64,000 nt of DNA from Limnohabitans planktonicus II-D5 (GTDB taxonomy: Bacteria; Pseudomonadota; Gammaproteobacteria; Burkholderiales; Burkholderiaceae_C), in NCBI RefSeq assembly GCF_001270065.2, contig NZ_LFYT02000003.1:186001-250000 (forward strand). The letters are read 5' to 3'. The notes under the pieces are model-generated. The model had not been told where the DNA came from. It did no database searches and saw only the letters and a program-made list of their open reading frames with translations. The position numbers were made by a program, and so were the translations under genes. Shown piece by piece: positions 8,521-17,051 of this stretch (position 1 is the first letter of the stretch; each line of letters starts with the position of its first letter).

Positions 8521-8766
8521 ATGTCAACCATGCTTTCCACACTGACCAGCAAAGGCCAAGTCACCATTCCGCAAGCCCTGCGCCAGCAACTGGGCTTGAT
8601 GCCGGGGCAAGCGGTGACGTTTGACCTCAGCGCCGACGCCAGTTGTATCACCTTGCGCCCCGCAGTCCCTGCCAAAAAGTCGCCCCAACCCGGTTTTGGC
8701 ATGGTCAAAGTCAAGGGGCCGCACGTGGCTGCCGATTGGGATGCAGCCCAAGCGCTCAAGCCATGA
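8521..8766 (+). CDS. AbrB/MazE-type antitoxin of a VapBC-like module
   Basis: An 81-residue protein with a swapped-hairpin AbrB DNA-binding domain: STLTSKGQVTIPQALRQQLG at residues 5-24, followed by a short C-terminal tail GMVKVKGPHVAADWD that would wrap the toxin. Starts at 8521 or 8530 are both possible; neither has a strong Shine-Dalgarno. A TACAAT box at 8479-8484 may give it its own promoter inside the parE-parC interval. Its stop overlaps the PIN gene start by four bases (ATGA), the usual arrangement for an antitoxin-toxin pair. It is expected to repress its own promoter and neutralise the PIN ribonuclease. Confidence 0.82.
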   Translation: MSTMLSTLTSKGQVTIPQALRQQLGLMPGQAVTFDLSADASCITLRPAVPAKKSPQPGFGMVKVKGPHVAADWDAAQALKP

Positions 8767-9200
8767 AGCAACGCACCTCGCAGCTGACGGCGTTGGACAC
8801 CAATGTGTTGGCGCGTTATTACGTGCAGACCGAGCAAACCGATGCCGCCACGGCGCTCCAATGTGAGCATGCCCGTGCCTTGCTGGAGAGTGGCAAACCC
8901 CTCTTCGTGGCCACCACCGTGGCCTTGGAGTTGGAGTGGGTTTTGCGTGGCTTCTACAAACTGGAGCCACGCACGGTGGCCAAGGTGTTCCACCACTTGC
9001 TCAGCATTCCCCAGGTGCAAATGCAAGACCGCCAAGCCTTGCAAAGTGCCTGCGATGCCTTGAGCCAAGGTTTCGACTTTGCCGATGCCTTACACCACGC
9101 CAGCAGCCGCCAATGCGATGCGCTGGTCACCTTTGATGCCAAAGGCTTTGCCAAGCGGGCCACTGCAAAAGGTTGGGTGCCCAAGGTGCTCGTTCCCTAA
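8763..9200 (+). CDS. PIN-domain ribonuclease toxin (VapC-like)
   Basis: A 145-residue PIN protein with its acidic residues in order: LDTNVLARYY (Asp near residue 12), the central Glu in TVALELEWVLRGFY, GFDFADALHHA (third acidic position), and VTFDAKGFAKRA near the C-terminus. PIN toxins of this type cut tRNA or rRNA when freed from the antitoxin. Translation is coupled to the AbrB-type gene through an ATGA overlap. All catalytic acidic positions are present, so it looks active. The RNA target cannot be predicted. Confidence 0.85.
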   Translation: MKQRTSQLTALDTNVLARYYVQTEQTDAATALQCEHARALLESGKPLFVATTVALELEWVLRGFYKLEPRTVAKVFHHLLSIPQVQMQDRQALQSACDALSQGFDFADALHHASSRQCDALVTFDAKGFAKRATAKGWVPKVLVP

Positions 9201-9220
9201 ACCCTGAGTTTCAATCGCCC

Positions 9221-9814
9221 ATGACTTTGGCTTACCAACTGCGCATTGAATTGCGCGATTTCAAACCCGCTATTTACCGCGATGTGCTGGTTGATCCGGC
9301 CACGCCATTGCCCAAGTTCCACAAACTGATCCAGGCGGCCATGGGCTGGGAAGACGAGCACATGCATGGTTTTGCTGTGCCAATCAAAAGCGAACGCTAT
9401 TACAGGGTTCAGGCCAACCGCCGCTTTGAAAAGCCCTATGCCGACAACTGGGGCGAACCGTCCAACAACGAATCACGTTTCAAACTTCAAGACGTGATGG
9501 CCGCCCCCAAAGACAAACTGCTTTATTTGTATGACTTTGGCGACGACTGGGAGCACGTCATCACCCTCAACGCAGTGGTGGAGACCGACACCTCGCTGCC
9601 GCACTTGCTCAAAGCGCAAAACGGCTGCCCGCCCGAGGACTGTGGTGGCCCCGTTGGGGCTGAGCATTGGGCCAGCGTCTGGAGCGACAAAGCCCACGCA
9701 GACCATCGCGTGGCACTGGAGATGTTTGGTGAACATGAACCCGGCTGGCTGGACTTTGAGGCGCTGCAAAAAGCGGTGACCAAGTTGCAGCCCAAATCGC
9801 GCCGAGTCAAATGA
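9221..9814 (+). CDS. pRiA4b ORF-3-like protein
   Basis: A 197-residue protein of the plasmid pRiA4b ORF-3 (IS1096 TnpR-like) family. It has the YQLRIELRDFKPAIYRDVLV opening, the HKLIQAAMGWEDEHMHGF segment, and LYDFGDDWEHVITLN, followed by a Cys-containing CPPEDCGG motif and a WASVW segment. The biochemical function of the family is not established. It is often found on plasmids and near mobile DNA. It sits 20 bp after the PIN toxin and overlaps the next gene by four bases, so the four accessory genes read as one unit. Confidence 0.8.
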   Translation: MTLAYQLRIELRDFKPAIYRDVLVDPATPLPKFHKLIQAAMGWEDEHMHGFAVPIKSERYYRVQANRRFEKPYADNWGEPSNNESRFKLQDVMAAPKDKLLYLYDFGDDWEHVITLNAVVETDTSLPHLLKAQNGCPPEDCGGPVGAEHWASVWSDKAHADHRVALEMFGEHEPGWLDFEALQKAVTKLQPKSRRVK

Positions 9815-10395
9815 ATTCGCACACTCAGGCATGCCAAGCTGTCAAACTGTTTGAGTCCACCCGCGTGCGCTCGCATGGGGATGCCGCGCAAGAGAAGTGG
9901 TATTGCTCTGTGGTGGATGTGGTGCAGGTGCTGACCGATAGCATCATTCCCAAACGCTATTGGAGTGACTTGCGTCGCAAGCTGGAGAAGGAATCAGGTC
10001 AACCGTACGAAGAAGTCGTACGGTTGAAAATGCCCGCAGCCGACGGACGTTTGCGCGAAACCGACGCCGCCGATGTGCCCACACTCTTGCGCCTCATCCA
10101 GTCCAACCCCTCACCCAAGGCCGAACCGTTCAAGCGCTGGCAGGCCAAGGTGGGTCATGAGCGCATGCAAGAAATGGCAGGCTCCGCGCAAAGCCAGGAC
10201 CGCGCTCGTGAGAACTGGCAAAAGCTGGGACGCAGCACCAAGTGGATTCAGCAGCGCATGACGGGGCAAGAAACCCGCAAGAAGCTGACCGATGACTGGA
10301 AAGAAAGCGGTGTTGAAAAGACGGATGAATTCGCACTGCTGAACCACATCATTCACCAAGAGTGGATGGGTTTGAGCGTGCAGGCGCACAAGTGA
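9811..10395 (+). CDS. Bro-N/DinD-like protein, apparently C-terminally truncated
   Basis: A 194-residue protein overlapping the preceding gene by ATGA. It begins with the Bro-N-type pattern KLFESTRVRSHGDAAQEKWY, then CSVVDVVQVLTDS and YWSDLRRKLEKES. It continues with TLLRLIQSNPSPKAEPFKRW and the helix WIQQRMTGQETRKKLTDDW, as in DNA-damage-inducible protein D and phage antirepressor relatives. Those are, from memory, about 270-290 residues, with a conserved C-terminal half after the point where this protein stops (WMGLSVQAHK). The missing part is not visible in any frame before parC. Function is unknown; DinD in E. coli modulates RecA. Confidence 0.7.
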   Translation: MNSHTQACQAVKLFESTRVRSHGDAAQEKWYCSVVDVVQVLTDSIIPKRYWSDLRRKLEKESGQPYEEVVRLKMPAADGRLRETDAADVPTLLRLIQSNPSPKAEPFKRWQAKVGHERMQEMAGSAQSQDRARENWQKLGRSTKWIQQRMTGQETRKKLTDDWKESGVEKTDEFALLNHIIHQEWMGLSVQAHK

Positions 10396-10483
10396 CGGGC
10401 ATTAACTTTTTGCCGCCCGGCCAATCAAAGCCCACCCAACTCCCCACCACACCCCAACGCAAAACCAACAATTCGCAGAAAAA

Positions 10484-12853
10484 ATGACCGATTTGCTGAC
10501 CCCTGAAGCTTCACTTCAACCTGCCGCCCCTGAAGGCGACCACCTGGGCGCCTACGCCCAGCGGGCCTATCTCGAATACGCGCTGTCCGTCGTCAAAGGC
10601 CGCGCCTTGCCCGATGTGTGTGACGGCCAAAAGCCGGTGCAGCGCCGCATTTTGTATTCGATGGACCGCATGGGTTTGTCTTACAGCGGCCCCAACAACA
10701 ACACCGCGGCCAAGCCCGTCAAAAGCGCCCGCGTGGTGGGCGATGTGCTGGGTCGTTACCACCCGCACGGCGACACCGCCGCCTACGACGCGCTGGTGCG
10801 CATGGCGCAAGACTTTTCGCAGCGCTACCCGCTGATCGATGGCCAGGGCAACTTTGGCAGCCGTGACGGCGACGGCGCAGCGGCCATGCGTTACACCGAG
10901 GCGCGTTTGTCGCGCATCACCAGCTTGCTGCTCGACGAGATCGACATGGGCACGGTGGACTTCATCCCCAACTACGACGGCTCGACCGAAGAGCCGCGCC
11001 AGCTGCCCGCCCGCTTGCCCTTCAGCTTGCTCAATGGCGCCAGCGGCATTGCCGTGGGCTTGGCCACCGAAATCCCCAGCCACAACCTGCGCGAAGTGGC
11101 CGATGCCTGCGTGGCCTTGATCAAAAACGACAAGCTGAGCGACAGCGAATTGATGGCCATCATTCCTGGCCCCGACTACCCCGGTGGCGGCCAGATCATC
11201 AGCCCGGCCAGTGACATTGCCGACGCTTACCGCACGGGTCGTGGCAGCCTGAAAGTGCGCGCCCGGTGGAAGATCGAAGAACTCGCCCGTGGCCAATGGC
11301 AACTGGTGGTGACCGAGTTGCCGCAGGGCGTCAGCTCCCAGCGCGTGCTGGAAGAGATCGAAGAGCTCACCAACCCCAAGGTCAAGGCCGGCAAAAAAGC
11401 GCTCAGCGCTGACCAAGTCCAGCTCAAAGCCAGCATCCTGAATGTGCTGGATGTGGTGCGTGACGAATCCAGCAAAGACGCCGCTGTGCGCCTGGTTTTC
11501 GAGCCCAAAACCAGCCGCATTGAACAGCAAGAACTCATCACCGCCTTGCTGGCCCACACCAGTCTCGAAACGTCTGCGCCGATCAACATGACCTCGGTCG
11601 GCATCGACGGCAAACCGATTCAAAAGTCGCTGCGCCAGATGCTGGTGGAGTGGATCAGCTTCCGCCAGACCACCATCACCCGCCGCAGCCAGCACCGCCT
11701 GAACAAAGTGCTGGACCGTATCCACATTTTGGAAGGCCGCCAGCTGGTCTTGCTGAACATCGACGAGGTGATCCGCATCATCCGCCACAGCGACGAGCCC
11801 AAGCCCTCGCTGATCGAAGCCTTCAAGCTCAGCGACCGCCAGGCGGAAGACATCCTTGAGATTCGCCTGCGCCAACTGGCGCGCCTGGAGGCCATCAAGA
11901 TCGAGCAAGAGCTGAGCGAACTGCGCGGTGAGCAGGGCAAGCTCGAAGAAATTCTGGGCAGCCCCGCCGCGCTGCGCCGCCTGATGATCAAAGAGATCGA
12001 GGCCGATGCCAAAACCTTTGCCGATCCGCGCCGCACGCTGATTCAGGAAGAGAAAAAAGCCGTGGCCGAAGTCAAGGTGGTGGACGAACCCGTGACCGTG
12101 GTCGTGTCGGAAAAAGGCTGGGTGCGCGCCCGCACGGGCCATGGCCACGACGCCACGAGTTTTGCCTTCAAGGCGGGCGACGGCTTGTATGGCACCTTCG
12201 AGTGCCGCACGGTGGACACGCTGCTGATCTTTGGCAGCAACGGAAGAATCTACAGCGTGCCCGTGGCCACCTTGCCTGGCGCACGCGGCGACGGCCAGCC
12301 GATCACCACCCTCATCGATCTGGAAACCGGCACGCAACCCGCCCACTACTTTGCAGGCCCCGCCAACGCCACGCTGCTGCTCAGCGGCTCAGGCGGCTAC
12401 GGCTTCAAGGCCTCGGTCGAGAACATGATTTCGCGCAACAAAGCGGGCAAAGCCTTCATCAGCCTGGGCGAGGGTGAAACCATCTGCGCGCCCAGCCATG
12501 TGAGTGGCAGCAGTGCCACTGTGCCTGCCGACAAACAGCCTATGCCCGCCGCCACCAGCGTCTGCTGCGCGAGTACCGGCGGCCGAGTGCTGACGTTTGA
12601 GATCAGCGAACTCAAGATCATGGAAAAAGGCGGCCGGGGCTTGATGCTCATCGACCTCGAAGCCAAAGACACCTTGGCGGGTGCTGCGGCCTACACCCGC
12701 AGCGTCAAGATAGAAGGCATTGGCCGTGGCGGCAAAGAGCGAGAAGAAACGCTGGAGATCCGCAGCCTCAACAACGCCAAAGCGGCGCGGGCCAAGAAGG
12801 GCCGCGTGGCGGACTTGGGCTTCAAGCCGAACCGGGTGACGCGGGTGGAGTAA
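10484..12853 (+). CDS. parC: DNA topoisomerase IV subunit A
   Basis: A 789-residue type IIA topoisomerase A subunit. The winged-helix domain carries the DNA-cleaving Tyr137 in [11 protein letters not shown]. The quinolone-contact segment reads [16 protein letters not shown], with Thr98 and Asp102 at the positions equivalent to E. coli Ser80 and Glu84. The [12 protein letters not shown] loop and a coiled coil (about residues 380-500) with [20 protein letters not shown] follow, then a beta-pinwheel C-terminal domain (residues about 530-780). It partners ParE for chromosome decatenation. No clear Shine-Dalgarno is seen in the A-rich leader, and the gene follows the accessory cassette by 88 bp. 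Confidence 0.93.
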   Translation: MTDLLTPEASLQPAAPEGDHLGAYAQRAYLEYALSVVKGRALPDVCDGQKPVQRRILYSMDRMGLSYSGPNNNTAAKPVKSARVVGDVLGRYHPHGDTAAYDALVRMAQDFSQRYPLIDGQGNFGSRDGDGAAAMRYTEARLSRITSLLLDEIDMGTVDFIPNYDGSTEEPRQLPARLPFSLLNGASGIAVGLATEIPSHNLREVADACVALIKNDKLSDSELMAIIPGPDYPGGGQIISPASDIADAYRTGRGSLKVRARWKIEELARGQWQLVVTELPQGVSSQRVLEEIEELTNPKVKAGKKALSADQVQLKASILNVLDVVRDESSKDAAVRLVFEPKTSRIEQQELITALLAHTSLETSAPINMTSVGIDGKPIQKSLRQMLVEWISFRQTTITRRSQHRLNKVLDRIHILEGRQLVLLNIDEVIRIIRHSDEPKPSLIEAFKLSDRQAEDILEIRLRQLARLEAIKIEQELSELRGEQGKLEEILGSPAALRRLMIKEIEADAKTFADPRRTLIQEEKKAVAEVKVVDEPVTVVVSEKGWVRARTGHGHDATSFAFKAGDGLYGTFECRTVDTLLIFGSNGRIYSVPVATLPGARGDGQPITTLIDLETGTQPAHYFAGPANATLLLSGSGGYGFKASVENMISRNKAGKAFISLGEGETICAPSHVSGSSATVPADKQPMPAATSVCCASTGGRVLTFEISELKIMEKGGRGLMLIDLEAKDTLAGAAAYTRSVKIEGIGRGGKEREETLEIRSLNNAKAARAKKGRVADLGFKPNRVTRVE

Positions 12854-12877
12854 CCCGGGCAGCGTGATGCTTTTTTA

Positions 12878-12967
12878 AGCACGCCCCGCCAGCCCTTACG
12901 GGGCGGGGCTTTTGCGGCTTGTCCCTGCACTTGTCCACAGCTTTGGGCACGGGGTTTGGGGACAGTT
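12878..12967. repeat. 90-bp direct repeat, copy 1 (after parC)
   Basis: This segment is matched at 84 of 90 positions by 13697-13786 in the same orientation. It comprises a GC-rich hairpin, the CGGCTTGTCCCTGCACTTG run, a TTGTCCACA nonamer resembling a DnaA box, and a TTTGGGGACAGTT end. The two copies bracket the toxin-antitoxin pair at 13036-13603. Confidence 0.85.
12883..12913 (+). terminator. Rho-independent terminator of parC, inside repeat copy 1
   Basis: GCCCCGCC and GGCGGGGC form an 8-bp stem with an 11-base loop, followed by TTTT, 30 bp after the parC stop. The equivalent hairpin in copy 2 keeps the pairing with one G-U. Confidence 0.65.
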
Positions 12968-13035
12968 GACGGGTTGTAACAACAAGTGCGTTCTATGCCT
13001 CTCGCTCAGGACGTCCAAGGGCCTGGATCAATCAC

Positions 13036-13311
13036 TCAATACACCGCATCGTGGTCGCCCACATTGATGGGGATGATTTGTTGATCCTGAATCAGCAGTT
13101 CCAGCGTGATGCGGTAGGACAGGTTGATCGACACCGAATGCATGCCCGTCAGTCGTCCAGACAGGGCGTGCAAGCGCAGCGAGGGGTGGTGCGGGTTCAG
13201 TTCCAAAAGAGCCAATGTTTTAGCGTATGGGGTGCGAAGTTCAGGATGTCGCCTGATGAAGCGCACGGCTCGGCGCATATAGGCGTCTGTAAAGACCAGC
13301 GTGTAGGGCAT
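13036..13311 (-). CDS. RelE/ParE-superfamily toxin
   Basis: A 91-residue protein starting MPYTLVFTDAYMRRAVRFIR, with HPELRTPYAKTLALLELNPH and RLHALSGRLTGMHSVSIN. It ends with the YRITLELLIQDQQIIPINVG strand and DHDAVY, the beta-sheet end typical of RelE/YafQ-like mRNA interferases. It lies 19 bp downstream of a Phd-type antitoxin on the same strand. RelE-fold toxins cut mRNA on the ribosome, whereas ParE-branch members poison gyrase. The C-terminal DHDxVY resembles the YoeB/YafQ branch, but the target is inferred only. Confidence 0.82.
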   Translation of the reverse strand: MPYTLVFTDAYMRRAVRFIRRHPELRTPYAKTLALLELNPHHPSLRLHALSGRLTGMHSVSINLSYRITLELLIQDQQIIPINVGDHDAVY

Positions 13312-13330
13312 GCTTTACTCGCCGATGGGC

Positions 13331-13603
13331 TCAGTGGGCTGCTTTGTTCAGGAGTGCATCCAGGCGGGCCATGTGGGCTTCGGCGCTTTCTTGTACGGCG
13401 CGGCCAGCGGCCAGGTCGGCGCGGCTTTGGATCAAGGCCGCGTCCAGCTCGCATTCGCGCAGGTAGTGGTATTGCGCCATGTCCATCACCACAAACCGGT
13501 CTTTTCCCCGCACCGAGATGGTGGCTTCGGTCTGGTCGGCCAGGGCAGATTCAATCGCAGCAATGCCGCGAACTTTGAGGTCATTGGCGGTCAGTTGGGT
13601 CAT
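13331..13603 (-). CDS. Phd/YefM-family antitoxin
   Basis: A 90-residue protein with the Phd/YefM N-terminal fold: LTANDLKVRGIAAIESAL, then ATISVRGKDRFVVMDMAQYH, in which an RGK...VVM strand and the YHYLRE helix form the dimer. A hydrophilic C-terminal region (residues 55-90) would bind the toxin. It is the first gene of the pair, as expected for an autoregulated antitoxin. The promoter and repeated GTGAT/ATCAC boxes lie just upstream at 13634-13674. Confidence 0.85.
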   Translation of the reverse strand: MTQLTANDLKVRGIAAIESALADQTEATISVRGKDRFVVMDMAQYHYLRECELDAALIQSRADLAAGRAVQESAEAHMARLDALLNKAAH

Positions 13604-13633
13604 GGTTGTTGGGTGGATGGGGTGATGAAGTGT

Positions 13634-13674
13634 GTGATTTTAAGTGCTGTCAATCACGCTGTAAATCGTGTGAT
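13634..13674 (-). promoter_or_regulatory. Promoter with inverted GTGAT/ATCAC operator boxes for the Phd/RelE pair
   Basis: On the minus strand TTTACA (13660-13665) and TAAAAT (13637-13642) are spaced by exactly 17 bp. GTGATT at 13634-13639 and AATCAC at 13652-13657 form one inverted pair, and ATCAC with GTGAT at 13670-13674 forms another with similar spacing. Boxes overlap both promoter hexamers, as expected for autorepression by the antitoxin. Confidence 0.6.
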
Positions 13675-13696
13675 GCACGTTTGTGCCAAAAGATTC

Positions 13697-13786
13697 AGCA
13701 CGCCCTGCCAGTCCTTGCGGGGCGGGGCTTTGGCGGCTTGTCCCTGCACTTGTCCACAGCTTTGGGCACGATGTTTGGGGACAGTT
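13697..13786. repeat. 90-bp direct repeat, copy 2 (upstream of nagF)
   Basis: This is the partner of 12878-12967 with six substitutions and no gaps. The hairpin becomes GCCCTGCC/GGCGGGGC, so one pair changes to G-U. It ends about 170 bp before the nagF start. Between it and nagF the only promoter-like signal I see is TTGTTA-17-TAGGAT, which is weak. Confidence 0.85.
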
Positions 13787-13956
13787 TCAGGGGGCTTGCG
13801 CCCCTTGTGTGTGTTGGTTCACACAAACCCTGCTTGGGAGGGAAAAGTACCGGTCCATGTTGATTGTTAAGCCTCATCGACTTCGATAGGATGAATCAGA
13901 CCAGCTGCTTTGACTTTTTGCTTGAAGCGGCTCAAACAAGCAACAAGGATCGAAGG

Positions 13957-16536
13957 ATGGGTGCTTCTCGGGGTCAACTTGTGATCATGGCGCCCTTGTC
14001 GGGTGTTTTGGTGAGTTTGGATTCGGTGCCCGATCCGGTGTTTGCCCAGAAGTTGGTGGGTGATGGTGTCTCCATAGACCCGACCTCAGATGTGCTCCTG
14101 GCCCCCGTCGCGGGCACCATCACTCAGCTGCACAAAAGCCACCACGCCCTGACCATCACCACGGCACAAGGTGTTGAAGTCTTGCTGCACATTGGTGTGG
14201 ACACCGTCACCCTCAAGGGCGAGGGGTTTACGGCTTTGGTGCATGTGGGCGATGCGGTGACTGTAGGGCAAGCCTTGGTGCGCTTTGACATGGACTTTGT
14301 GGCCCGCAATGCGCGCAGCTTGCTCACGCAAGTGGTGGTTGCCAATGTCGACAAAGTGTCTCGCTTTGTGCCTGCCACTGGTTTGGTTGAGGCAGGCCAG
14401 TCAGTGGTCTTGACCTTGGAATTGGCCGATACCGAGCCCTCACTGGAGTCGGTGTCACAAGACCTGGTCTTGGGTGATCCTGTGGTGTTGCCCAACCCGG
14501 CGGGTTTGCATGCACGCCCCGCAGCGGTGCTGGCGGCGCAGGCCAAACAGTTTCAATCCGATATTCGGTTGGTGTTGGGGACGCAAGAGGCCAATGCCAA
14601 GTCCTTGGTGGCCATCATGGGCCTGGGCACAGCGCATGGCGATGTGCTGCACGTCAAAGCCCAGGGCGTCGATGCGGCTGAGGCGGTGCGCTGCGTATCT
14701 TCCATGCTGGCCCAAGGTTGCGGGGAGGAGGCTGGGGCGGTGCCAACACCACTCATGCCCGTGCTCGAATCCGCTGCCCCCATGTTGGCCAGCACCGTCA
14801 AGACCTTGGGGGCTGTCACTGCAAGTGTGTTGACGGGCGTTTCGGCCTCGCCCGGCTTGGCGGTCGGGCAGATTGTGCAGTGGCGTGCCCCCAGCGTGGA
14901 GGTGGTCGAGCAGGGCGGCACCGTTGATCAAGAGCTGGCCAAGTTGGACGCCGCACTGGCGCAAGCGCATGAGCAAATTGATGCGCTCAAAAGCACGTTC
15001 AAGGATGCTTCGCAAGTGAATATTTTGGCGGTGCACCAAGCCCTGCTGGAAGACCCGGATTTGCTGGAGCAGGCGATACAAGTGATCTCGAAGCAAAAAA
15101 GTGCCGCCTTTGCCTGGCAATCCGCTTTCATCAATCACGCCGAGCGACTCGAAAATTTGCAGGGCAGCAGCAATGCCTTGTTGCGCGAGCGGGGCAAAGA
15201 TATCCGCGACGTCGGCGGGCGTGTTTTGGGTTTGCTCGCGGGGGTTGAACACCGGCAGGCCACGCTGCCAGAACAAGCCATTGTGATGGCCGAAGACCTC
15301 TCGCCCTCTGACATTGCAGGCGTTGACCGCAGCAAACTGCTGGGGTTTTGCACGGTCAGCGGCGGGGCAACCAACCATGTGGCCATTTTGGCGCGCTCTT
15401 TTGGCATTCCGGCCATTTGTGGCATGGACCAAGCAGTGCTGTCATTGGTGCCAGGCACGACCGTGGTGCTCGATGGTGACCAAGGGCTTTTGTACACGCA
15501 GCCCAGTGCGCAAGTGCTCAGCCAAGTTCGCCAACGCATCGCTGAGCAAGCCGATTTGCGTGCTCAGGAAAAACGGGGGGCGCAAGCACCGGCCAGCACC
15601 ACAGATGGGCAAGCGATGGACGTGGTGGCCAATGTGCGCAATCTCCAGGAGACGCAAGAGGGCGTGGCCCATGGCGCGCAGGGCGTTGGCTTGCTGCGCT
15701 CAGAGTTTTTGTTCGATGACCGTGCCAGCGCGCCCGATGAGAACGAACAAGCCGCAGCCTATATGGCCATCGCCCAGGCCTTGGGGCCGCAACGCAGCTT
15801 GGTCGTTCGCACGCTGGATGTGGGGGGCGACAAGCCCTTGTCCTATTGGCCAATACCGCCGGAAGCGAACCCTTTTTTGGGTTTGCGCGGTATCCGCGTC
15901 AGCCTCGATCAGCCCGAGATGCTGCGCACCCAGTTGCGGGCCATTTTGAGGGCGGCACCGCTGGTGCAGATGCACATCATGTTTCCCATGGTGGCCTTGG
16001 TCGAAGAGTTGCGCCAGGCCAAAGCCATCTTGGCGGAAGAACAAAAGGCGCTCGGGCAGCCCCGTGTTCAGGTGGGCATGATGGTGGAGGTGCCTTCTGC
16101 GGCCGTGATGGCGGAGCAGTTTGCCCGGGAAGTGGATTTTTTCTCCATTGGCACCAACGATTTGACGCAATACACCCTGGCAATGGACCGGGGCCATCCC
16201 AAGTTGGCCAAGCTGGCCGATGGCTTTCATCCTTCGGTGCTGAAGATGATTGCCCTGACGTGTGCCGGCGCCCGGCAGCATGGGAAATGGGTGGGCGTGT
16301 GCGGTGGCATGGCCTCCGAGCGCATGGCGGTGCCGGTGTTGATCGGTTTGGGCGTGCGCGAATTGTCTGTGTCTGTGCCCGCCATTGCGGCCATCAAAGC
16401 CTGTGTCCGAAGTTTGTCGTTGACGGCTTGCCAAGCCTTGGCCCAAGAGGTGCTGCAAATGTCCACCAGTGCCGAAGTGCGTGCCCGGTTGGCGTCTTTT
16501 GCAGAAGGACTGTCCCCCCATGCAAGCCTGCGATGA
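13957..16536 (+). CDS. nagF: PTS EIIA(Glc-type)-HPr-Enzyme I fusion for N-acetylglucosamine
   Basis: An 859-residue multiphosphoryl-transfer protein; the AAGGA eight bases upstream selects the start at 13957. Domain order: EIIA (about 1-150) with phospho-His78 in VEVLLHIGVDTV; HPr (about 170-255) with His185 in NPAGLHARPA; Enzyme I (about 288-855) with His474 in SGGATNHVAILAR, the PEP-binding LLRSEFLFDDR, and the C-terminal SIGTNDLTQY. It takes phosphate from PEP through to EIIA for the membrane permease encoded two genes downstream. This architecture and neighbourhood match NagF of Ralstonia eutropha. All three active histidines are intact, so the cluster carries its own complete phosphorelay. 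Confidence 0.93.
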   Translation: MGASRGQLVIMAPLSGVLVSLDSVPDPVFAQKLVGDGVSIDPTSDVLLAPVAGTITQLHKSHHALTITTAQGVEVLLHIGVDTVTLKGEGFTALVHVGDAVTVGQALVRFDMDFVARNARSLLTQVVVANVDKVSRFVPATGLVEAGQSVVLTLELADTEPSLESVSQDLVLGDPVVLPNPAGLHARPAAVLAAQAKQFQSDIRLVLGTQEANAKSLVAIMGLGTAHGDVLHVKAQGVDAAEAVRCVSSMLAQGCGEEAGAVPTPLMPVLESAAPMLASTVKTLGAVTASVLTGVSASPGLAVGQIVQWRAPSVEVVEQGGTVDQELAKLDAALAQAHEQIDALKSTFKDASQVNILAVHQALLEDPDLLEQAIQVISKQKSAAFAWQSAFINHAERLENLQGSSNALLRERGKDIRDVGGRVLGLLAGVEHRQATLPEQAIVMAEDLSPSDIAGVDRSKLLGFCTVSGGATNHVAILARSFGIPAICGMDQAVLSLVPGTTVVLDGDQGLLYTQPSAQVLSQVRQRIAEQADLRAQEKRGAQAPASTTDGQAMDVVANVRNLQETQEGVAHGAQGVGLLRSEFLFDDRASAPDENEQAAAYMAIAQALGPQRSLVVRTLDVGGDKPLSYWPIPPEANPFLGLRGIRVSLDQPEMLRTQLRAILRAAPLVQMHIMFPMVALVEELRQAKAILAEEQKALGQPRVQVGMMVEVPSAAVMAEQFAREVDFFSIGTNDLTQYTLAMDRGHPKLAKLADGFHPSVLKMIALTCAGARQHGKWVGVCGGMASERMAVPVLIGLGVRELSVSVPAIAAIKACVRSLSLTACQALAQEVLQMSTSAEVRARLASFAEGLSPHASLR

Positions 16537-16554
16537 AAACAAGGAGTGATGCAG

Positions 16555-16956
16555 ATGTTTGACAAAGCACTTTCGCGGCTGAAGAACATCGGTCAAACGC
16601 TGCACAAGGCCCCAGCAGGTGGGCAAGAAGCGGCGGTGGCAGCGCATGCCGCAGCCCAATTGCAGGGCGCAGTCCTTGCCCAAACGCAGACACCCGATGC
16701 CCCCGCATTGCGCCAGACGGCCGATGCCATTTGGGCCTGCCTGGGCGGGCCAGGCAATGTGCGTGCGTTCGAAGCCGTGGCCGGTACAAGGCTGCGGGTG
16801 GAACTGGCAGATGCCACCCAATTCAAGCCACAGCAGGCCAAGCTGGCGGGTGTGTTGGCGGTGGCCCAAGTGGCCACACAGGTCATGCATTTGATTGTGG
16901 GACCCCAAGCACCTTTGATCGCGGCAGATTGGCGTGCGCGCTGGCGTGTTCCATGA
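16555..16956 (+). CDS. Stand-alone EIIB(Glc)-like protein lacking the phosphorylatable cysteine
   Basis: A 133-residue protein between nagF and nagE; AAGGAG eight bases upstream of 16555 sets the start. Residues about 50-118 align by eye with the EIIB domain of the downstream NagE: CLGGPGNVRAFEAVAGTRLR here against VVGGPENLVNIDACITRLR there. The catalytic Cys of the C-x-T-R-L-R motif is Ala76 here. Cys62 lies outside the motif, and its equivalent in NagE is a Val. The fold motif GTRLRVEL and the terminal strand VMHLIVGP are kept. It therefore cannot carry phosphate by the normal route and may be a regulatory or scaffold subunit. The N-terminal 45 residues are Ala/Gln-rich with no recognised domain. 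Confidence 0.75.
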   Translation: MFDKALSRLKNIGQTLHKAPAGGQEAAVAAHAAAQLQGAVLAQTQTPDAPALRQTADAIWACLGGPGNVRAFEAVAGTRLRVELADATQFKPQQAKLAGVLAVAQVATQVMHLIVGPQAPLIAADWRARWRVP

Positions 16957-17051
16957 ATCAGTCAATCGCTCATGTGTGACGCCTCAGGGCATGCAATGGG
17001 CATGGCCTGCTGGTTCAAGCATTTTTTCAATGTCAGAAAAGGGGAACTGTC

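Noticed and set aside
6474..9068. An 864-codon open frame on the minus strand opposite parE and the AbrB/PIN genes
   Set aside because: It is a shadow frame of GC-rich coding sequence: rich in Gly, Gln, His and Val, no recognisable domain, and it covers three well-supported plus-strand genes.
9221..9814. Transposase or insertion sequence suggested by the IS1096/pRiA4b ORF-3 similarity
   Set aside because: No DDE or other transposase catalytic motif, and no terminal inverted repeats or target duplication around the gene.
10511..12346. A 611-codon minus-strand frame opposite parC
   Set aside because: Antisense shadow of parC, whose topoisomerase motifs run through the whole interval.
12925..12967. 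A replication-origin-like element suggested by TTGTCCACA in the 90-bp repeats
   Set aside because: One DnaA-box-like nonamer per copy, with no cluster, AT-rich region or neighbouring dnaA/dnaN.
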